Below the pieces are notes generated by a model. That model worked only from the letters and a program-made list of their open reading frames with translations, had not been told where the DNA came from and searched no databases. 42,728 bases of DNA from an uncultured Nitrospira sp. (GTDB lineage Bacteria > Nitrospirota > Nitrospiria > Nitrospirales > Nitrospiraceae). The position numbers and the translations under genes are program-made. Location of the stretch: NCBI GenBank assembly GCA_902500995.1, contig CABVSR010000031.1:1-42728 (forward strand). The letters run 5' to 3'. Every line of letters starts with the position of its first letter. The first letter of the stretch is position 1. Of this stretch, positions 1 through 8,996 are shown piece after piece.

Positions 1-143
1 GGAACGACGGGCCATAACACCGCGGCGAGGATGGCGGCATTGACGGCGCTCGCCAGCACGCCGGTCGGCATATTGCGGTACAGCACGGAGATTTGTTGAG
101 TGTGGAGATCCTGCGCCGGGTCGGTAAGGGGCGGGCGATCCAT
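1..143 (-). CDS. N-terminal fragment of a membrane protein, possibly a sensor kinase or cyclase (partial)
   Basis: Read on the minus strand, an open frame starts at the ATG at 143 and runs off the left edge, giving about 47 residues. It begins MDRPPLTDPAQDL and continues with LYRNMPTGVLASAVNAA, followed by a hydrophobic run (ILAAVLWPVV) that looks like the start of a first membrane helix. A short cytoplasmic tail followed by 'LYRNMPTGVLA..N' and helices is common at the start of multi-TM histidine kinases and GGDEF proteins, so that is my best guess; the diagnostic domains lie outside the window. The upstream sequence on this strand holds GAGCGAGG, a weak ribosome site. Confidence 0.55.
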   Translation of the reverse strand, partial: MDRPPLTDPAQDLHTQQISVLYRNMPTGVLASAVNAAILAAVLWPVV

Positions 144-257
144 GGAATGGCCTCGCTCGTGATCAGATGCGTCCTGCATGCGGGACCCGTCAGACGGCGA
201 CGATTCGCCTGTGCCGCAGGATAGCGTACTCTAGCACGATCGATGACGAGGCGGGCA

Positions 258-1661
258 TCAAAAATTTACACGGAGATTGAGCGATCCGACATGAAGCGTC
301 GTGCGGTAGGTTCCGTTCACCGTGGGATTCACATTGCCGGCAACGGTCCGGGATTCATACAGAATGGCCTGGTAGGCGAGGTCGATGCCGAGCCCTTTCG
401 GACTGAGGGTGTTGCCGCTTCCTCCGCAAGGGATGACGCCGAGAAACCGCCCGTTGTCCCGGCACATGAATCCAATGCCGGTAGACACCGCATGGTTATC
501 GCCGTCGGGGATCGCAGGGTTGAAGGTTTGATCGGGAATGGCTTTCTGTGAATGCCAGTACCCGGCGCGCAGGGCGATGTCCCAATCGGGAAGCGGCTCC
601 GGGTTGAGCCACTTGTGTTCCGTCCCGATCATGACCGTGTAGCCGCTGACCCAATTGGCCGGCGTCGCGACCGTAATCCCGTTCGAGAGACGTGAATCCA
701 GGTTCCGGACTGATTTCCACCCCGTGTAATCGACATCCAACTCCAGCTTCCATTCCCGCTCCTTATTACGGACGGGCCACAGGGCGATGCCTCCGGTCAG
801 CACTTGCGGCACCACAAACGTGGAGCGCGCATCCGCGATCCGGGTACCGCCGGCGAGCAGTTGGCCGTCGAGGTGCAGCGTGGCCTGGCTGCGATAGATG
901 AAGCCGATATTGACGAGCGGGCGGCCATCCTCATTGCGCAGTGGGGTATACAGGAGGCTGGCATTGAAACCCGCGGCCGTGTCCCGCCCGTTCACTTCCA
1001 TCCCCGTGCCGGCAGGGATGCCGAGCCCGCCCGGCCACCGAAACTGCCGTTCGACCTGTCCTTCCCCGAAGGCTCCTGAAAAGGTATACACATCCGCCCC
1101 CAATCCGATTGCCAGATCAGGCAGCGGCCTGAAGGCGATGGAGGGACGAATGTCGATCAACTCGAAGGCGGCTTTGGTGGTCGCAGTCGAAAAGGGGCTG
1201 CTGTCCGGCCAACGGGTCAAGGTGCCGAACGGGCTGAAGACCGCCAGGCCGACTGCCGTGCTGTCGGAGGAGCCGATGCCCAGGTCTTTGAGGTTGGCCG
1301 TGATATACAGGTTCGACGGAGGCGGCATCGCGACGCTGCCGCGAAGGTCTCCGCTCGCCTGTGTGCCGGCCGCGTTCTGAAAGGAGAATCCGCCGGCGAT
1401 GAGCGTGGTGCCGGCAGACAGTTGGACGCCGCGCAATTGAGTCATCCCGGCGGGGTTGTAATACCCCGCGGAGGCATCATCGGCTTGAGCGGTAAAGGCG
1501 GAGGCTTGGCCTGTCGCCGAAGCGCTGTGGTCGTAAATGCGGAAACTTCCGGCCCACGACAAGGCCGGAGCGAAGACCGCCCACGCGGCCAGGAGGGCGC
1601 CGGTCAGGGGCAAGCCGGTAGTCAAAAACGCAGGGGCGGCGAAGCGGCGGATCGTACTCAC
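258..1661 (-). CDS. FadL/OmpP1 family outer membrane transport protein
   Basis: 467-residue outer membrane beta-barrel of the OmpP1/FadL/TodX family, which carries long-chain fatty acids or other hydrophobic compounds across the outer membrane. An N-terminal signal peptide (about residues 1-37, ending ALSWA) is followed by the family's N-terminal plug-like segment: GSFRIYDHSASATGQA, then DDASAGYYNPAGMTQLRG, where the NPAG motif is diagnostic. The rest alternates short polar and hydrophobic strands and ends in phenylalanine (LNLRVNF), the usual barrel-assembly signal. The start is GTG at 1661, with AAGGAA 5-6 bases upstream. The length is normal for the family. It is transcribed away from the penicillin-binding protein gene and shares a 178-base divergent upstream region with it. 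The natural substrate cannot be told from sequence. Confidence 0.9.
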   Translation of the reverse strand: MSTIRRFAAPAFLTTGLPLTGALLAAWAVFAPALSWAGSFRIYDHSASATGQASAFTAQADDASAGYYNPAGMTQLRGVQLSAGTTLIAGGFSFQNAAGTQASGDLRGSVAMPPPSNLYITANLKDLGIGSSDSTAVGLAVFSPFGTLTRWPDSSPFSTATTKAAFELIDIRPSIAFRPLPDLAIGLGADVYTFSGAFGEGQVERQFRWPGGLGIPAGTGMEVNGRDTAAGFNASLLYTPLRNEDGRPLVNIGFIYRSQATLHLDGQLLAGGTRIADARSTFVVPQVLTGGIALWPVRNKEREWKLELDVDYTGWKSVRNLDSRLSNGITVATPANWVSGYTVMIGTEHKWLNPEPLPDWDIALRAGYWHSQKAIPDQTFNPAIPDGDNHAVSTGIGFMCRDNGRFLGVIPCGGSGNTLSPKGLGIDLAYQAILYESRTVAGNVNPTVNGTYRTTLHVGSLNLRVNF

Positions 1662-1839
1662 GGGTATTCCTTGTCAGAAAAAGTCTAGGTACAAGATCGT
1701 AGCGGAATGGTTTCTGCGGCTCATCTAAGAGAAGGCAGAGTGGTTTGTCAAGCCGGGCCTGGGCCACTATCAGCGGGACCGACGCGACGCATGTGATTTC
1801 ACGCGTGGGATCGCGTATGCTCGGCGCCAGGGGGACTTC

Positions 1840-4140
1840 GTGGTGATCTTCGCGAGGCGTTGGCTTCTACGCGGCTTGGTAGCGGTGGCGGGCCTCGTCC
1901 TTCTCGTCGCAGGAAGCGCTCTGGCCTATGGGCTGTACCTTTCCGCCAGCCTCGCGTTGCCGGCGGGAGACGAGCATCCTCCTCGCCTCATTTATGGCGC
2001 GCCGTTTCTGTTGAAACCTGATCTGGATATTGCGTCGTCGCACCTGATCGAGCGCTTGAACCGGCTGGGCTATCAAGCGGTCGAAACAGCCGTGCGCGCG
2101 CCCGGCGACTACCGCGTCAGTCCTGCCGAGATCGACATCTACCTGCATGAATTTCCCGATTTTCATCTGCGGCCGATCCCGGCTCGTTTGGTGCTGGAGC
2201 AGGGGAGGGTGGCCCGAGTGTTGTCGATTCAGACGGGCGACGAACTCTTTCCGGCATATCTTGAGCCGCAGCTCATCAGCGGATTGCGCGGCGCGTCACG
2301 GCAGGTGCGGGAATGGGTTTCGTACGACGATCTTTCCGCGCGATTCCTCGATATTCTCCTGGCCATCGAAGACCGGCGGTTTTTCAGCCATCCCGGTATC
2401 GATCCGATCGCCGTCGGGCGGGCGGTGTGGACGAATCTGACGCGGGGGACCGTCATCCAGGGCGGCAGTACCATTACGCAGCAGTTGGCCAAAAACCTGT
2501 TTTATTCGCCGCAGCGCACATTCGGGCGGAAGTTGAAGGAATCCATCGCCGCGTTGGTGTTGGAGGCGAAATATCCGAAGCAGGCCATTCTGGAAAGTTA
2601 CGCGAATGAGATTTATCTCGGGCAGGTCGGCTCCGTGTCGATCTATGGCGTCGGTGAAGCGGCCCACCGCTATTTCGGCAAGCGGGTCGATACGCTCAGC
2701 CTGGAAGAGGCAGCGTTGCTGGTGGGCATGATCAAGGGGCCGAATACCTATTCGCCCTTGAGAAACGCCGCCCTCGCCAAGCAGCGCCGCGATGTCGTGT
2801 TGGGCCGCTTGCATGAGCAGGGCCTGATCGCGGACGACAGGTGGGCCCAAGCCGTGAAAACTCCGGTTCAGGTCATGCCGCCGGAGGAAACCCTCGCCGA
2901 TGCGCCGTTTTTCGTGGACTACCTCTTGCGGCAAGTGGAGGAAACTACCGGCGCGCCGCTGCCGGACGGAGTGAGAGCCTATACGACCCTCGATCCGGCG
3001 CTGCAGCGACTGGCCACTCAGACACTGAGCAGCGAACTGACGAAGCTGGAAACGGCCTATCCCGCATTGAAGCGCCATGCATCAGCCGTGCAGGGCGCTC
3101 TGGTAGCCATCGATCCCAGAACCGGCGGCATCCTCGCGATGGTGGGCAGCCGCGATTACCGCGCCAGTCAGTTCAATCGGGCGGTGCAGGCGAAGCGCCA
3201 ACCCGGTTCCTTGTTCAAGCCCCTCGTGTACCTGGCGGCGCTCGACGCCCGCCGCGAACTGACCGGTGGACAACCGGTGACGGCCGCGACCTCGATCGTG
3301 GACGAACCGGTGACGTTTGAATCAGCCACCGGCCGCTGGGCGCCCCAGAATTACGACCATACCTTTCACGGGACGGTCTCCTTGCGAACGGCGTTGGAAC
3401 AGTCATTGAATATCCCGGCCGTCAAGATCGCGCAGATGGTCGGCACCAAGCGAATTCTCCGCGTCGCGGAGCAATTGGGAATCCGCAGTCCGCTGGACGA
3501 CAACCTGTCCCTCGCACTCGGCACATCAGGGGTATCCCTGTTGGAGATGACCTCGGCATACGGCGCCCTCGCGCATGAAGGTGTCAGCATAGCTCCCACG
3601 GCGCTCCAGGCGGTGATGACGGCGGAAGGCGATCCGGCCTGGCGGCATACGCCGGTGAGGCATCAAGCAGTGTCGCCGCAAGCGGCCTACGTCATGACGT
3701 CGTTGCTCAAAGGCGTAGTGGAGCGCGGGACCGCGGCGAAAGCCAAATCGCTGGGCTTGCGCGGGATCGTGGCGGGCAAGACGGGCACAACGGACGGCTA
3801 TCGCGATGCCTGGTTTGTCGGCTACACGCCGGATGTGGTGGTCGGGGCTTGGGTTGGATTCGATGATGAGGAGGCTTTGCATCTGACCGGAGCGCAAGCG
3901 GCGTTGCCGATGTGGGTGGAGTTCGTGCGGCAGATCCTGCCGGCCGCGCCGCGGGACTTTGCCGTTCCGCCGGCGGTGATCACGCGCGACATCGATCCGC
4001 AGTCCTCACAGTTGGCCACCTCAAAATGTCCCCACCGTACGGCGGAGTGGTTTATCGAAGGCACGGAGCCGTCGGTGTACTGCGAAGTGCATGGGAGCGG
4101 TATCTGGGAGCGCGTGAAGCGCAGTTTCGGTTTTTTCTAG
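1840..4140 (+). CDS. mrcB: Bifunctional class A penicillin-binding protein (PBP1B type)
   Basis: 766-residue inner-membrane peptidoglycan synthase. A single membrane anchor lies at about residues 9-31. The region at about 45-130 (LIERLNRLGYQAV, then APGDYRV) resembles the UB2H domain of PBP1B. The glycosyltransferase-51 domain follows, with catalytic Glu177 in EDRRFFSHPG and QGGSTITQQLAKNL. The transpeptidase domain has the three penicilloyl-serine transferase motifs: SLFK with Ser457, SLN at 522-524 and KTGTT from Lys647. All expected catalytic residues are present, so it should polymerise and cross-link glycan strands. The GTG start is chosen because AGGGGGA lies 5 bases upstream. UB2H normally receives the activator LpoB; no LpoB-like gene is nearby. 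The next gene encodes a bactofilin, a cytoskeletal protein linked to peptidoglycan synthesis in other bacteria. Confidence 0.93.
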   Translation: MVIFARRWLLRGLVAVAGLVLLVAGSALAYGLYLSASLALPAGDEHPPRLIYGAPFLLKPDLDIASSHLIERLNRLGYQAVETAVRAPGDYRVSPAEIDIYLHEFPDFHLRPIPARLVLEQGRVARVLSIQTGDELFPAYLEPQLISGLRGASRQVREWVSYDDLSARFLDILLAIEDRRFFSHPGIDPIAVGRAVWTNLTRGTVIQGGSTITQQLAKNLFYSPQRTFGRKLKESIAALVLEAKYPKQAILESYANEIYLGQVGSVSIYGVGEAAHRYFGKRVDTLSLEEAALLVGMIKGPNTYSPLRNAALAKQRRDVVLGRLHEQGLIADDRWAQAVKTPVQVMPPEETLADAPFFVDYLLRQVEETTGAPLPDGVRAYTTLDPALQRLATQTLSSELTKLETAYPALKRHASAVQGALVAIDPRTGGILAMVGSRDYRASQFNRAVQAKRQPGSLFKPLVYLAALDARRELTGGQPVTAATSIVDEPVTFESATGRWAPQNYDHTFHGTVSLRTALEQSLNIPAVKIAQMVGTKRILRVAEQLGIRSPLDDNLSLALGTSGVSLLEMTSAYGALAHEGVSIAPTALQAVMTAEGDPAWRHTPVRHQAVSPQAAYVMTSLLKGVVERGTAAKAKSLGLRGIVAGKTGTTDGYRDAWFVGYTPDVVVGAWVGFDDEEALHLTGAQAALPMWVEFVRQILPAAPRDFAVPPAVITRDIDPQSSQLATSKCPHRTAEWFIEGTEPSVYCEVHGSGIWERVKRSFGFF

Positions 4141-4226
4141 GTGACCCCGGAAAGCTGGTGTAGGCTCGGCTCATGTTGAACTGGTTCTCCGGCACATCCG
4201 CCACTGCCTGCGACAAGGAGCTCCCG

Positions 4227-4664
4227 ATGATGAAGAAGCCCGGCTTTGTGGAAAGCGACAACATCACCCTGCTGGCCAAAGGGGTGTTGCTCAGAGGGGA
4301 AATTCATGTGGAAGGCACGGTGCGCATCGACGGCCGCCTGGAAGGCGATTTGCAAACCAGCGGGACGGTGGTGATCGGCGAAGATGGCGTCGTCCAGGGG
4401 ACCATTACGGCCGGGATCGTGATCAGCAGCGGAAAGATCAAGGCCACGGTGCGGGCCACTGAACGGATTCAATTGCTGAAGACCGGGCTGCTCGTGGGCG
4501 AAGTGCATGCGCCGGCCTTCTCTATGGAAGACGGAGCCAAATTTCAGGGACTCTCGGATATGGGCGTCACATCGTGGGGTGATGACGCGCAGAAGCTTCC
4601 CGGCAATGTGCGGGAGATTTCCGCGCAGCGTCCGAAAGCGGTCGCCGCCGGTGACAACGCCTGA
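4227..4664 (+). CDS. Bactofilin family cytoskeletal protein
   Basis: About 145 residues. The centre is the right-handed beta-helix of bactofilins (DUF583): LLAKGVLLRGEIHVEGTVRI, DGRLEGDLQTSGTVVIGEDG and VQGTITAGIVISSGKIKATV, with short repeats of about 16-18 residues and glycine turns. Bactofilins polymerise without nucleotide and often anchor cell-wall enzymes to the membrane. An upstream ATG at 4173 is in frame, but AAGGAG with 6-base spacing favours the ATG at 4227 (MMKKPGFVESDN). N- and C-terminal tails are polar and probably disordered. It lies 86 bases after the class A PBP on the same strand, so co-transcription and a wall-linked role are plausible but inferred. Confidence 0.88.
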   Translation: MMKKPGFVESDNITLLAKGVLLRGEIHVEGTVRIDGRLEGDLQTSGTVVIGEDGVVQGTITAGIVISSGKIKATVRATERIQLLKTGLLVGEVHAPAFSMEDGAKFQGLSDMGVTSWGDDAQKLPGNVREISAQRPKAVAAGDNA

Positions 4665-4686
4665 AGGGCCTCCCCTTCCTCATCTC

Positions 4687-4709
4687 AGGCCGCCGGCCCC
4701 GGCGGTCCT
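4687..4709 (+). terminator. GC-rich hairpin after the bactofilin gene
   Basis: CCGCCG and CGGCGG flank a four-base GCCC loop about 25 bases after the bactofilin stop; AGG and TCCT on the outside could lengthen the stem with one bulge. No run of T follows, so this is at best a weak terminator or an mRNA-end stabiliser. Confidence 0.3.
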
Positions 4710-4834
4710 TCCGGCTCGGCCGTGCCTCTCGCCGCGCGGGTTCTACGCGCAAACCTGACCAACGAACTCCCTGCGCGTGACAATACGGGCAGGTTCTGCT
4801 ATCAACGGCTGAGCCACGTGCACCTGTCCCAAGT

Positions 4835-5917
4835 ATGAACCGACGACAGATTTTTGCAGCCTGCTTCTTCGGCGTCCTCCTGGCTCTGCTGTATCAGATG
4901 GGCCTGATGTTTCGCCCCTTCGTCTTTCCGGTCCTGTGGGCCGTCATCCTGGCGCATCTGTGTTTTCCCCTGCATGCGCGAATGACGGCGTGGCTCGGCG
5001 GGAAAGAGGCGCATTCTGCCGCCCTCCTGACGCTGGCCGCGCTGGCCCTGGTCGTGGTGCCGCTAGTGATCCTCAGCGTGATGCTGGTCAAGGAGGCTGC
5101 AATCGCCGAACACGCGGTGCGGGAGTGGATTGCCTCCGGCGGCGTCCAGCAGTTGCCGGACCGCCTGTCGGGACTTCCGGGAGGCGGGGTCGCGCGGGAG
5201 TGGTTGGAGCGCTTCACGGGACGGGAAAGCGAGTTGGAACAATTTGTCTTGTCGAGCGCGAAAACGTTCAGCCGGTTTCTCGTGGGAGAGTTGAGCGATC
5301 TTGTCCGGGACGTGTTCATGCTCGTCGCGGACTTTCTGGTGATGGTCTTTACCCTGTTCTTTTTCTTCAAGGACGGCCGGCAGTGGCTCGCGTCGCTCTA
5401 CAGCCTGATTCCCCTCGAGGCCTCGCACAAAGACAAGATTCTCGTTCGCCTGGATCAAACCATTCGAGCCGTCGTGAAAGGGATCGTCTTGACCGCGGTC
5501 GCGCAGGGACTGCTCGCCGGGGCGGCCTATGCGGTATTGGGAGTGCCCTTTCCAATGGTGTTGATGGCCTTGACCATTCTCTTGGCTCCATTGCCGTTCG
5601 GCGGCACCGCGCTCATCTGGGGGCCGGTGGCCGGGTATCTGCTGTGGTCCGGCGCAGTGGGAAAGGGATTGGTGATGTTGGCCTGGGGAATCGGCGTCAT
5701 TTCGACCATCGATCAGATTTTGAAGCCGCTGTTCATTGGCCAGGGCGCACAGATCCCTGTGTTGTTGCTGACCTTCAGCGTGCTGGGCGGCTTGGCCGTC
5801 TACGGCATTCTCGGCCTGTTTCTCGGACCGATTCTCGTGGGATTGTTCCTCACGGCGCTGCAGATCTACCGCGACGAATATCAGCTGCCGCTCGCCGCGC
5901 CGCCTGCCAATTCCTGA
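4835..5917 (+). CDS. AI-2E (PerM/YdiK) family membrane transporter
   Basis: 360-residue polytopic inner-membrane protein of the AI-2E transporter superfamily, whose members include autoinducer-2 exporters and sodium/proton antiporters; the substrate here is unknown. Two to three N-terminal helices (LLALLYQMGLMFRPFVFPVLWAV, then LLTLAALALVVVPLVILSVM) are followed by a soluble segment (about 85-160). Next come DFLVMVFTLFFFFKDG, typical of the family, and a C-terminal bundle including LLAPLPFGGTALIWGPVAGY and DQILKPLFIGQGAQIPVLLL. The 'P.GG..LIWGP' and 'D..LKP' motifs are characteristic. Length is typical. The ATG start lacks a clear ribosome site. It converges on the DUF3365 gene with 17 bases between stops. 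Confidence 0.9.
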   Translation: MNRRQIFAACFFGVLLALLYQMGLMFRPFVFPVLWAVILAHLCFPLHARMTAWLGGKEAHSAALLTLAALALVVVPLVILSVMLVKEAAIAEHAVREWIASGGVQQLPDRLSGLPGGGVAREWLERFTGRESELEQFVLSSAKTFSRFLVGELSDLVRDVFMLVADFLVMVFTLFFFFKDGRQWLASLYSLIPLEASHKDKILVRLDQTIRAVVKGIVLTAVAQGLLAGAAYAVLGVPFPMVLMALTILLAPLPFGGTALIWGPVAGYLLWSGAVGKGLVMLAWGIGVISTIDQILKPLFIGQGAQIPVLLLTFSVLGGLAVYGILGLFLGPILVGLFLTALQIYRDEYQLPLAAPPANS

Positions 5918-5934
5918 CTTGTCTGAACTGCCGC

Positions 5935-6528
5935 TCAATCGAGCGGGATTGTAATCGTCATGCCTCCGATCACATCGTTCAGAGCGAAGTCCCGCTTGGG
6001 GCTCAAGGGATGGCTATTGTGGCATTTCACGCAGGCGGCCGAGATCGCGCGATCGGCGTACACGGCCTGAAAGAATTGTTTGCGGCCGCTGGTCACAATG
6101 CCGGTAAAGGGTCGGTCGGGTGTTTGCGCGAAACTTTCCAGTGCCCGGCGTTCCAGATCCGTCGTCGGCGCGTTGCGCTGATAAATCGGCCAGAGGCTGA
6201 TGAGACGATAGCGGATCCCGCGGCCGGATTCAGCCACCAGCTTGCCCGAGTGTTGAAGAAACTGCGCGGGCAGGGGCAGGGCGTTTTCATGTTCCCAATG
6301 TTCCGCGGCGGACACGATGCCTTTGGCCTGCATGCGGTTGACGACCTGGTTGGTATAGATCGTCCGGTCGGCATCGAGTACGGCATGCACGAAGTCTGCG
6401 ACTTTCTCCGGGGCGATCCCCGCCGGCGGCGCGAGGTCCTTCGCCTGCAACGAATAGGCTGAGGCGCAGGCGAGCAACAGCGCGGCCCACAGGGTCCGTG
6501 ATCGGAAGCCTGTCATGATGAGACGCAT
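5935..6528 (-). CDS. Periplasmic c-type haem DUF3365 (Tll0287-like) protein
   Basis: 197 residues. The N-terminus MRLIMTGFRSRTLWAALLLA is a signal peptide or membrane anchor ending near AYSLQA. The body matches DUF3365: 'DRTIYTNQVVNRMQAKGIV', 'ALPLPAQFLQHSG', 'YRLISLWPIYQRNAPTT' and 'FFQAVYADRAIS', then a single c-type haem site CVKCH near residue 168 and a C-terminal GGMTITIPLD. Family members such as cyanobacterial Tll0287 carry one c-haem in a PAS-like fold and are proposed redox or gas sensors. The start is set by a strong AAAGGAGGAG seven bases or less before the ATG. That ribosome site lies inside the end of the upstream histidine kinase, whose stop overlaps this gene by 16 bases, so translation is probably coupled and the protein may feed signal to that kinase. 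Confidence 0.85.
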   Translation of the reverse strand: MRLIMTGFRSRTLWAALLLACASAYSLQAKDLAPPAGIAPEKVADFVHAVLDADRTIYTNQVVNRMQAKGIVSAAEHWEHENALPLPAQFLQHSGKLVAESGRGIRYRLISLWPIYQRNAPTTDLERRALESFAQTPDRPFTGIVTSGRKQFFQAVYADRAISAACVKCHNSHPLSPKRDFALNDVIGGMTITIPLD

Positions 6529-8996
6529 GGCTCCTCCTTTCGTACCGCAGCCTTATCCGCCGGCAGCGTAATGACGCAGGTGGTGCCTTGGCCTTCCGGA
6601 GGGCTTTCCATCCGGATTTCCCCGCCGAATTTCTTGATCAATCGTTGCGCGACGGTGAGTCCGAGGCCTGATCCCTCGCCCTGCCCCTTCGTCGTATAAA
6701 ACGGGTCAAAGACCTTGCCGAGATGCTGCTTGGGGATGCCGGGTCCGTTGTCGCGGATCTTGATGGTAATCAGGTCGTCCTGTTCTTCCGTGGTCAGCCA
6801 CAAATTGCCTTGCCCGTGCATTGCCTGAATGGCATTGGTCAAAACATTGATGAAGACCAGGCGGAGCTGGTCGGGCAGTGCCGTGACGGGCGAGACGGGA
6901 ACATAATGTTTTTGGACATTCAGGCCCAGGCACTCGTGCGAGGTCTGCACGATGGCCAGCGCCTGTTCCAGTTGCGCGGTCACATCAACCGGTATGCGCT
7001 GGCTCTTCGATTCGCGTGTCGCCACGCCGGTGAAATCGCGAATGATCGCCGCCATTTTCCGCCCATGGCCGACGATGTCCTGGGCATAGCCTTTGGCGCG
7101 GTCCAGGTCGGCTTCCTCCTGGATCGCTTCGCCGAGGCCGAGAATCCCGAACAGCGGATTATTGAGTTCGTGGCCGATCCCGGCGGTCAGCACATCCAGA
7201 CTGCCTGATTTTTCAGCTTGAATCAGCTGATCCTGCAACCGGCTTTCATCGGTCGTGTCCCGGAGGACGAGGCCGAATCGCTTGCCCGCGCCGCTGCGGC
7301 TTTCCAGAGGGAACCACTCGTATTGATAGAGATGCGGTCCGATCCGAAGTTCGCGCCGGGAGGAGGAGGGTGCGGTGCCGAGGCTCTGATTGAGCGGATC
7401 GCGCGCCTGCTTCGGCATCGGCTCGCCGGCCTGGCGGGGCGGTGTCAGGGCATTGCCGTCCTCCGCCAGTCTCAGGTCCCGCCGGAGAGCCTGGCGGTGC
7501 TCCTCATCGATAGGCAACAGGTCGAACAGCGGCCTCGACGACCAGTTCTCCGCCTGCTCCTGGATGGCTTCGCGCGACGCCCGGTTCATGTATTGGACCA
7601 GGCCCTGCTGATCGACCATGATGATCGGCGTCGGCACGGCATCGAGCACCTGGTCGGTCGCTTTCTGCAGATACTGCACCTCCTGCGTTTTTTCTTCGAC
7701 CTGCGTACTCAAGCCGGCAAACGACGCTTCCAGTTGCTTGTTCATGCGATTGAACTCGACCGCCAGGTCTTCCAGCTCATCACCCGTGTGAATATGAATC
7801 GGCTCTTGTAATTCTCCACGGCCGATCAAGCGCGCGGCCTCCTGTAACCGCCGGACGGGTGTGACAATCCGGCTGGCGGCAAAAAATCCCAACGTGGCGA
7901 GCAGGAAGAGCGCGACCAATGCCAGAATCATCATCCAGGTCATCAGACTACGGATCGGCGCGAACAGTTCGTCGGACGACTGCCACACGAAGGTGTGCCA
8001 GGCGCCATTCTCGACGGAGCCGTTCGTGGCGCGACTCGTTTCGGGAAGCAGCGAGTACCCGATGATGGCGGTCCCTTGCCCGCCGTGCCCGTCGCTGTCG
8101 GCCGTGACCCAGCCCGGTTGTCGTCCCGTGACCTTGGGAATCAACGACGGATCCGACAGTTGAACCCCCGTCGGAAGAATGGGGCAGCTGAGTACGATGC
8201 CCCGGCTGTCGATCAACATGACATGACCGGTCCGGCCGAACCGGATCGGGTGTGTGGAGGGGGAGAAGAATTCCTTGGCATCGATGACCCGGTGCAGGAC
8301 ACCGACTACTTCGTAACGCAGACTATCCATGATCGGCAGCGAAATGCTGAAGACATAGGTGTTGGCCTGGTTATCGAAGTGCAGATCTTCGATGTACAGT
8401 TGGCCCGCCCCCTTATTGTAGGCACCGGCCCACCAGGCACTGTCCGTATGCGAAAAACTAGGGGTCGTGGTCAGGGCGGCGAATAGATTGCCCTGCACAT
8501 CGGTGATGAACAGTTTCCTCGTGGCGGCGCGCACGACTTGAGGGAGCGGCAGGTCGGACTCGTTTTGGGATCCCGCGTAAAAGCCGCGCAGCAGCAGGGC
8601 GGTGCGATTTTCAGTGATGCCCTTGATGGCCACCGGGTCCCGCTCGGCCCACTTGGTTCGTAATTGGGTGATGGCCGCGGCAGACAGCTTCTGGTCGGCC
8701 GTCTGCAACAGATCTCGGTGGTGCTCCAGTTGCCGGATGATGTCCGGGTGCGTGGCGATGCGCGACGTTCTGGCGACTTCTTCCGCGACCAGCAAGTCGA
8801 GTTTGCGGGCGGCTTCCGTGGCCAGCGCCTGGAAGCTCTCGCCGCTGACGACTTGAATTTCCTTGGACCCTTGGAGAAAGGCCAAGCCGAGGCCGAGGAG
8901 CAAGGGCACGATGCCGACCAGCAGCATCGAGACGATGAGCTTGCGTTTCAATCCCCATCCCAGGGGATTGGAGAAGGGGCGCCAGGTGATCGTCAT
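6513..8996 (-). CDS. Cache/HAMP/PAS sensor histidine kinase
   Basis: About 827 residues. TM1 (LIVSMLLVGIVPLLLGLGLAF) is followed by a periplasmic region of about 300 residues with dCache-like features ('FAALTTTPSFSHTDSAWWAG', 'YVFSISLPIMD', 'GHVMLIDSRGIVLSCPIL'). TM2 is MILALVALFLLATLGFFA. A HAMP domain, a short coiled coil, a PAS domain (DAVPTPIIMVDQQGLVQYMN) and the kinase core come next. The phospho-acceptor histidine is in GIGHELNNPLFGILGL; the ATPase has NAIQAMHGQG (N box), DNGPGIP (G1) and GEGSGLGL (G2). Start: the ATG at 8996 makes a 4-base ATGA overlap with the upstream kinase stop; an ATG at 9008 is also possible. There is no receiver or DNA-binding domain, so it probably phosphorylates the receiver encoded at 10.2-10.6 kb (inferred). 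Confidence 0.9.
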   Translation of the reverse strand: MTITWRPFSNPLGWGLKRKLIVSMLLVGIVPLLLGLGLAFLQGSKEIQVVSGESFQALATEAARKLDLLVAEEVARTSRIATHPDIIRQLEHHRDLLQTADQKLSAAAITQLRTKWAERDPVAIKGITENRTALLLRGFYAGSQNESDLPLPQVVRAATRKLFITDVQGNLFAALTTTPSFSHTDSAWWAGAYNKGAGQLYIEDLHFDNQANTYVFSISLPIMDSLRYEVVGVLHRVIDAKEFFSPSTHPIRFGRTGHVMLIDSRGIVLSCPILPTGVQLSDPSLIPKVTGRQPGWVTADSDGHGGQGTAIIGYSLLPETSRATNGSVENGAWHTFVWQSSDELFAPIRSLMTWMMILALVALFLLATLGFFAASRIVTPVRRLQEAARLIGRGELQEPIHIHTGDELEDLAVEFNRMNKQLEASFAGLSTQVEEKTQEVQYLQKATDQVLDAVPTPIIMVDQQGLVQYMNRASREAIQEQAENWSSRPLFDLLPIDEEHRQALRRDLRLAEDGNALTPPRQAGEPMPKQARDPLNQSLGTAPSSSRRELRIGPHLYQYEWFPLESRSGAGKRFGLVLRDTTDESRLQDQLIQAEKSGSLDVLTAGIGHELNNPLFGILGLGEAIQEEADLDRAKGYAQDIVGHGRKMAAIIRDFTGVATRESKSQRIPVDVTAQLEQALAIVQTSHECLGLNVQKHYVPVSPVTALPDQLRLVFINVLTNAIQAMHGQGNLWLTTEEQDDLITIKIRDNGPGIPKQHLGKVFDPFYTTKGQGEGSGLGLTVAQRLIKKFGGEIRMESPPEGQGTTCVITLPADKAAVRKEEPCVSS

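Noticed and set aside
2296..3078. A 260-codon minus-strand open frame
   Set aside because: Antisense to the glycosyltransferase domain of the PBP; no domain seen.
4936..6462. A 508-codon plus-strand open frame
   Set aside because: It lies out of frame over the AI-2E transporter and then antisense to the DUF3365 gene. The translation is Arg/Gly-rich with no domain, while both real genes have clear motifs; it is a by-product of high G+C.
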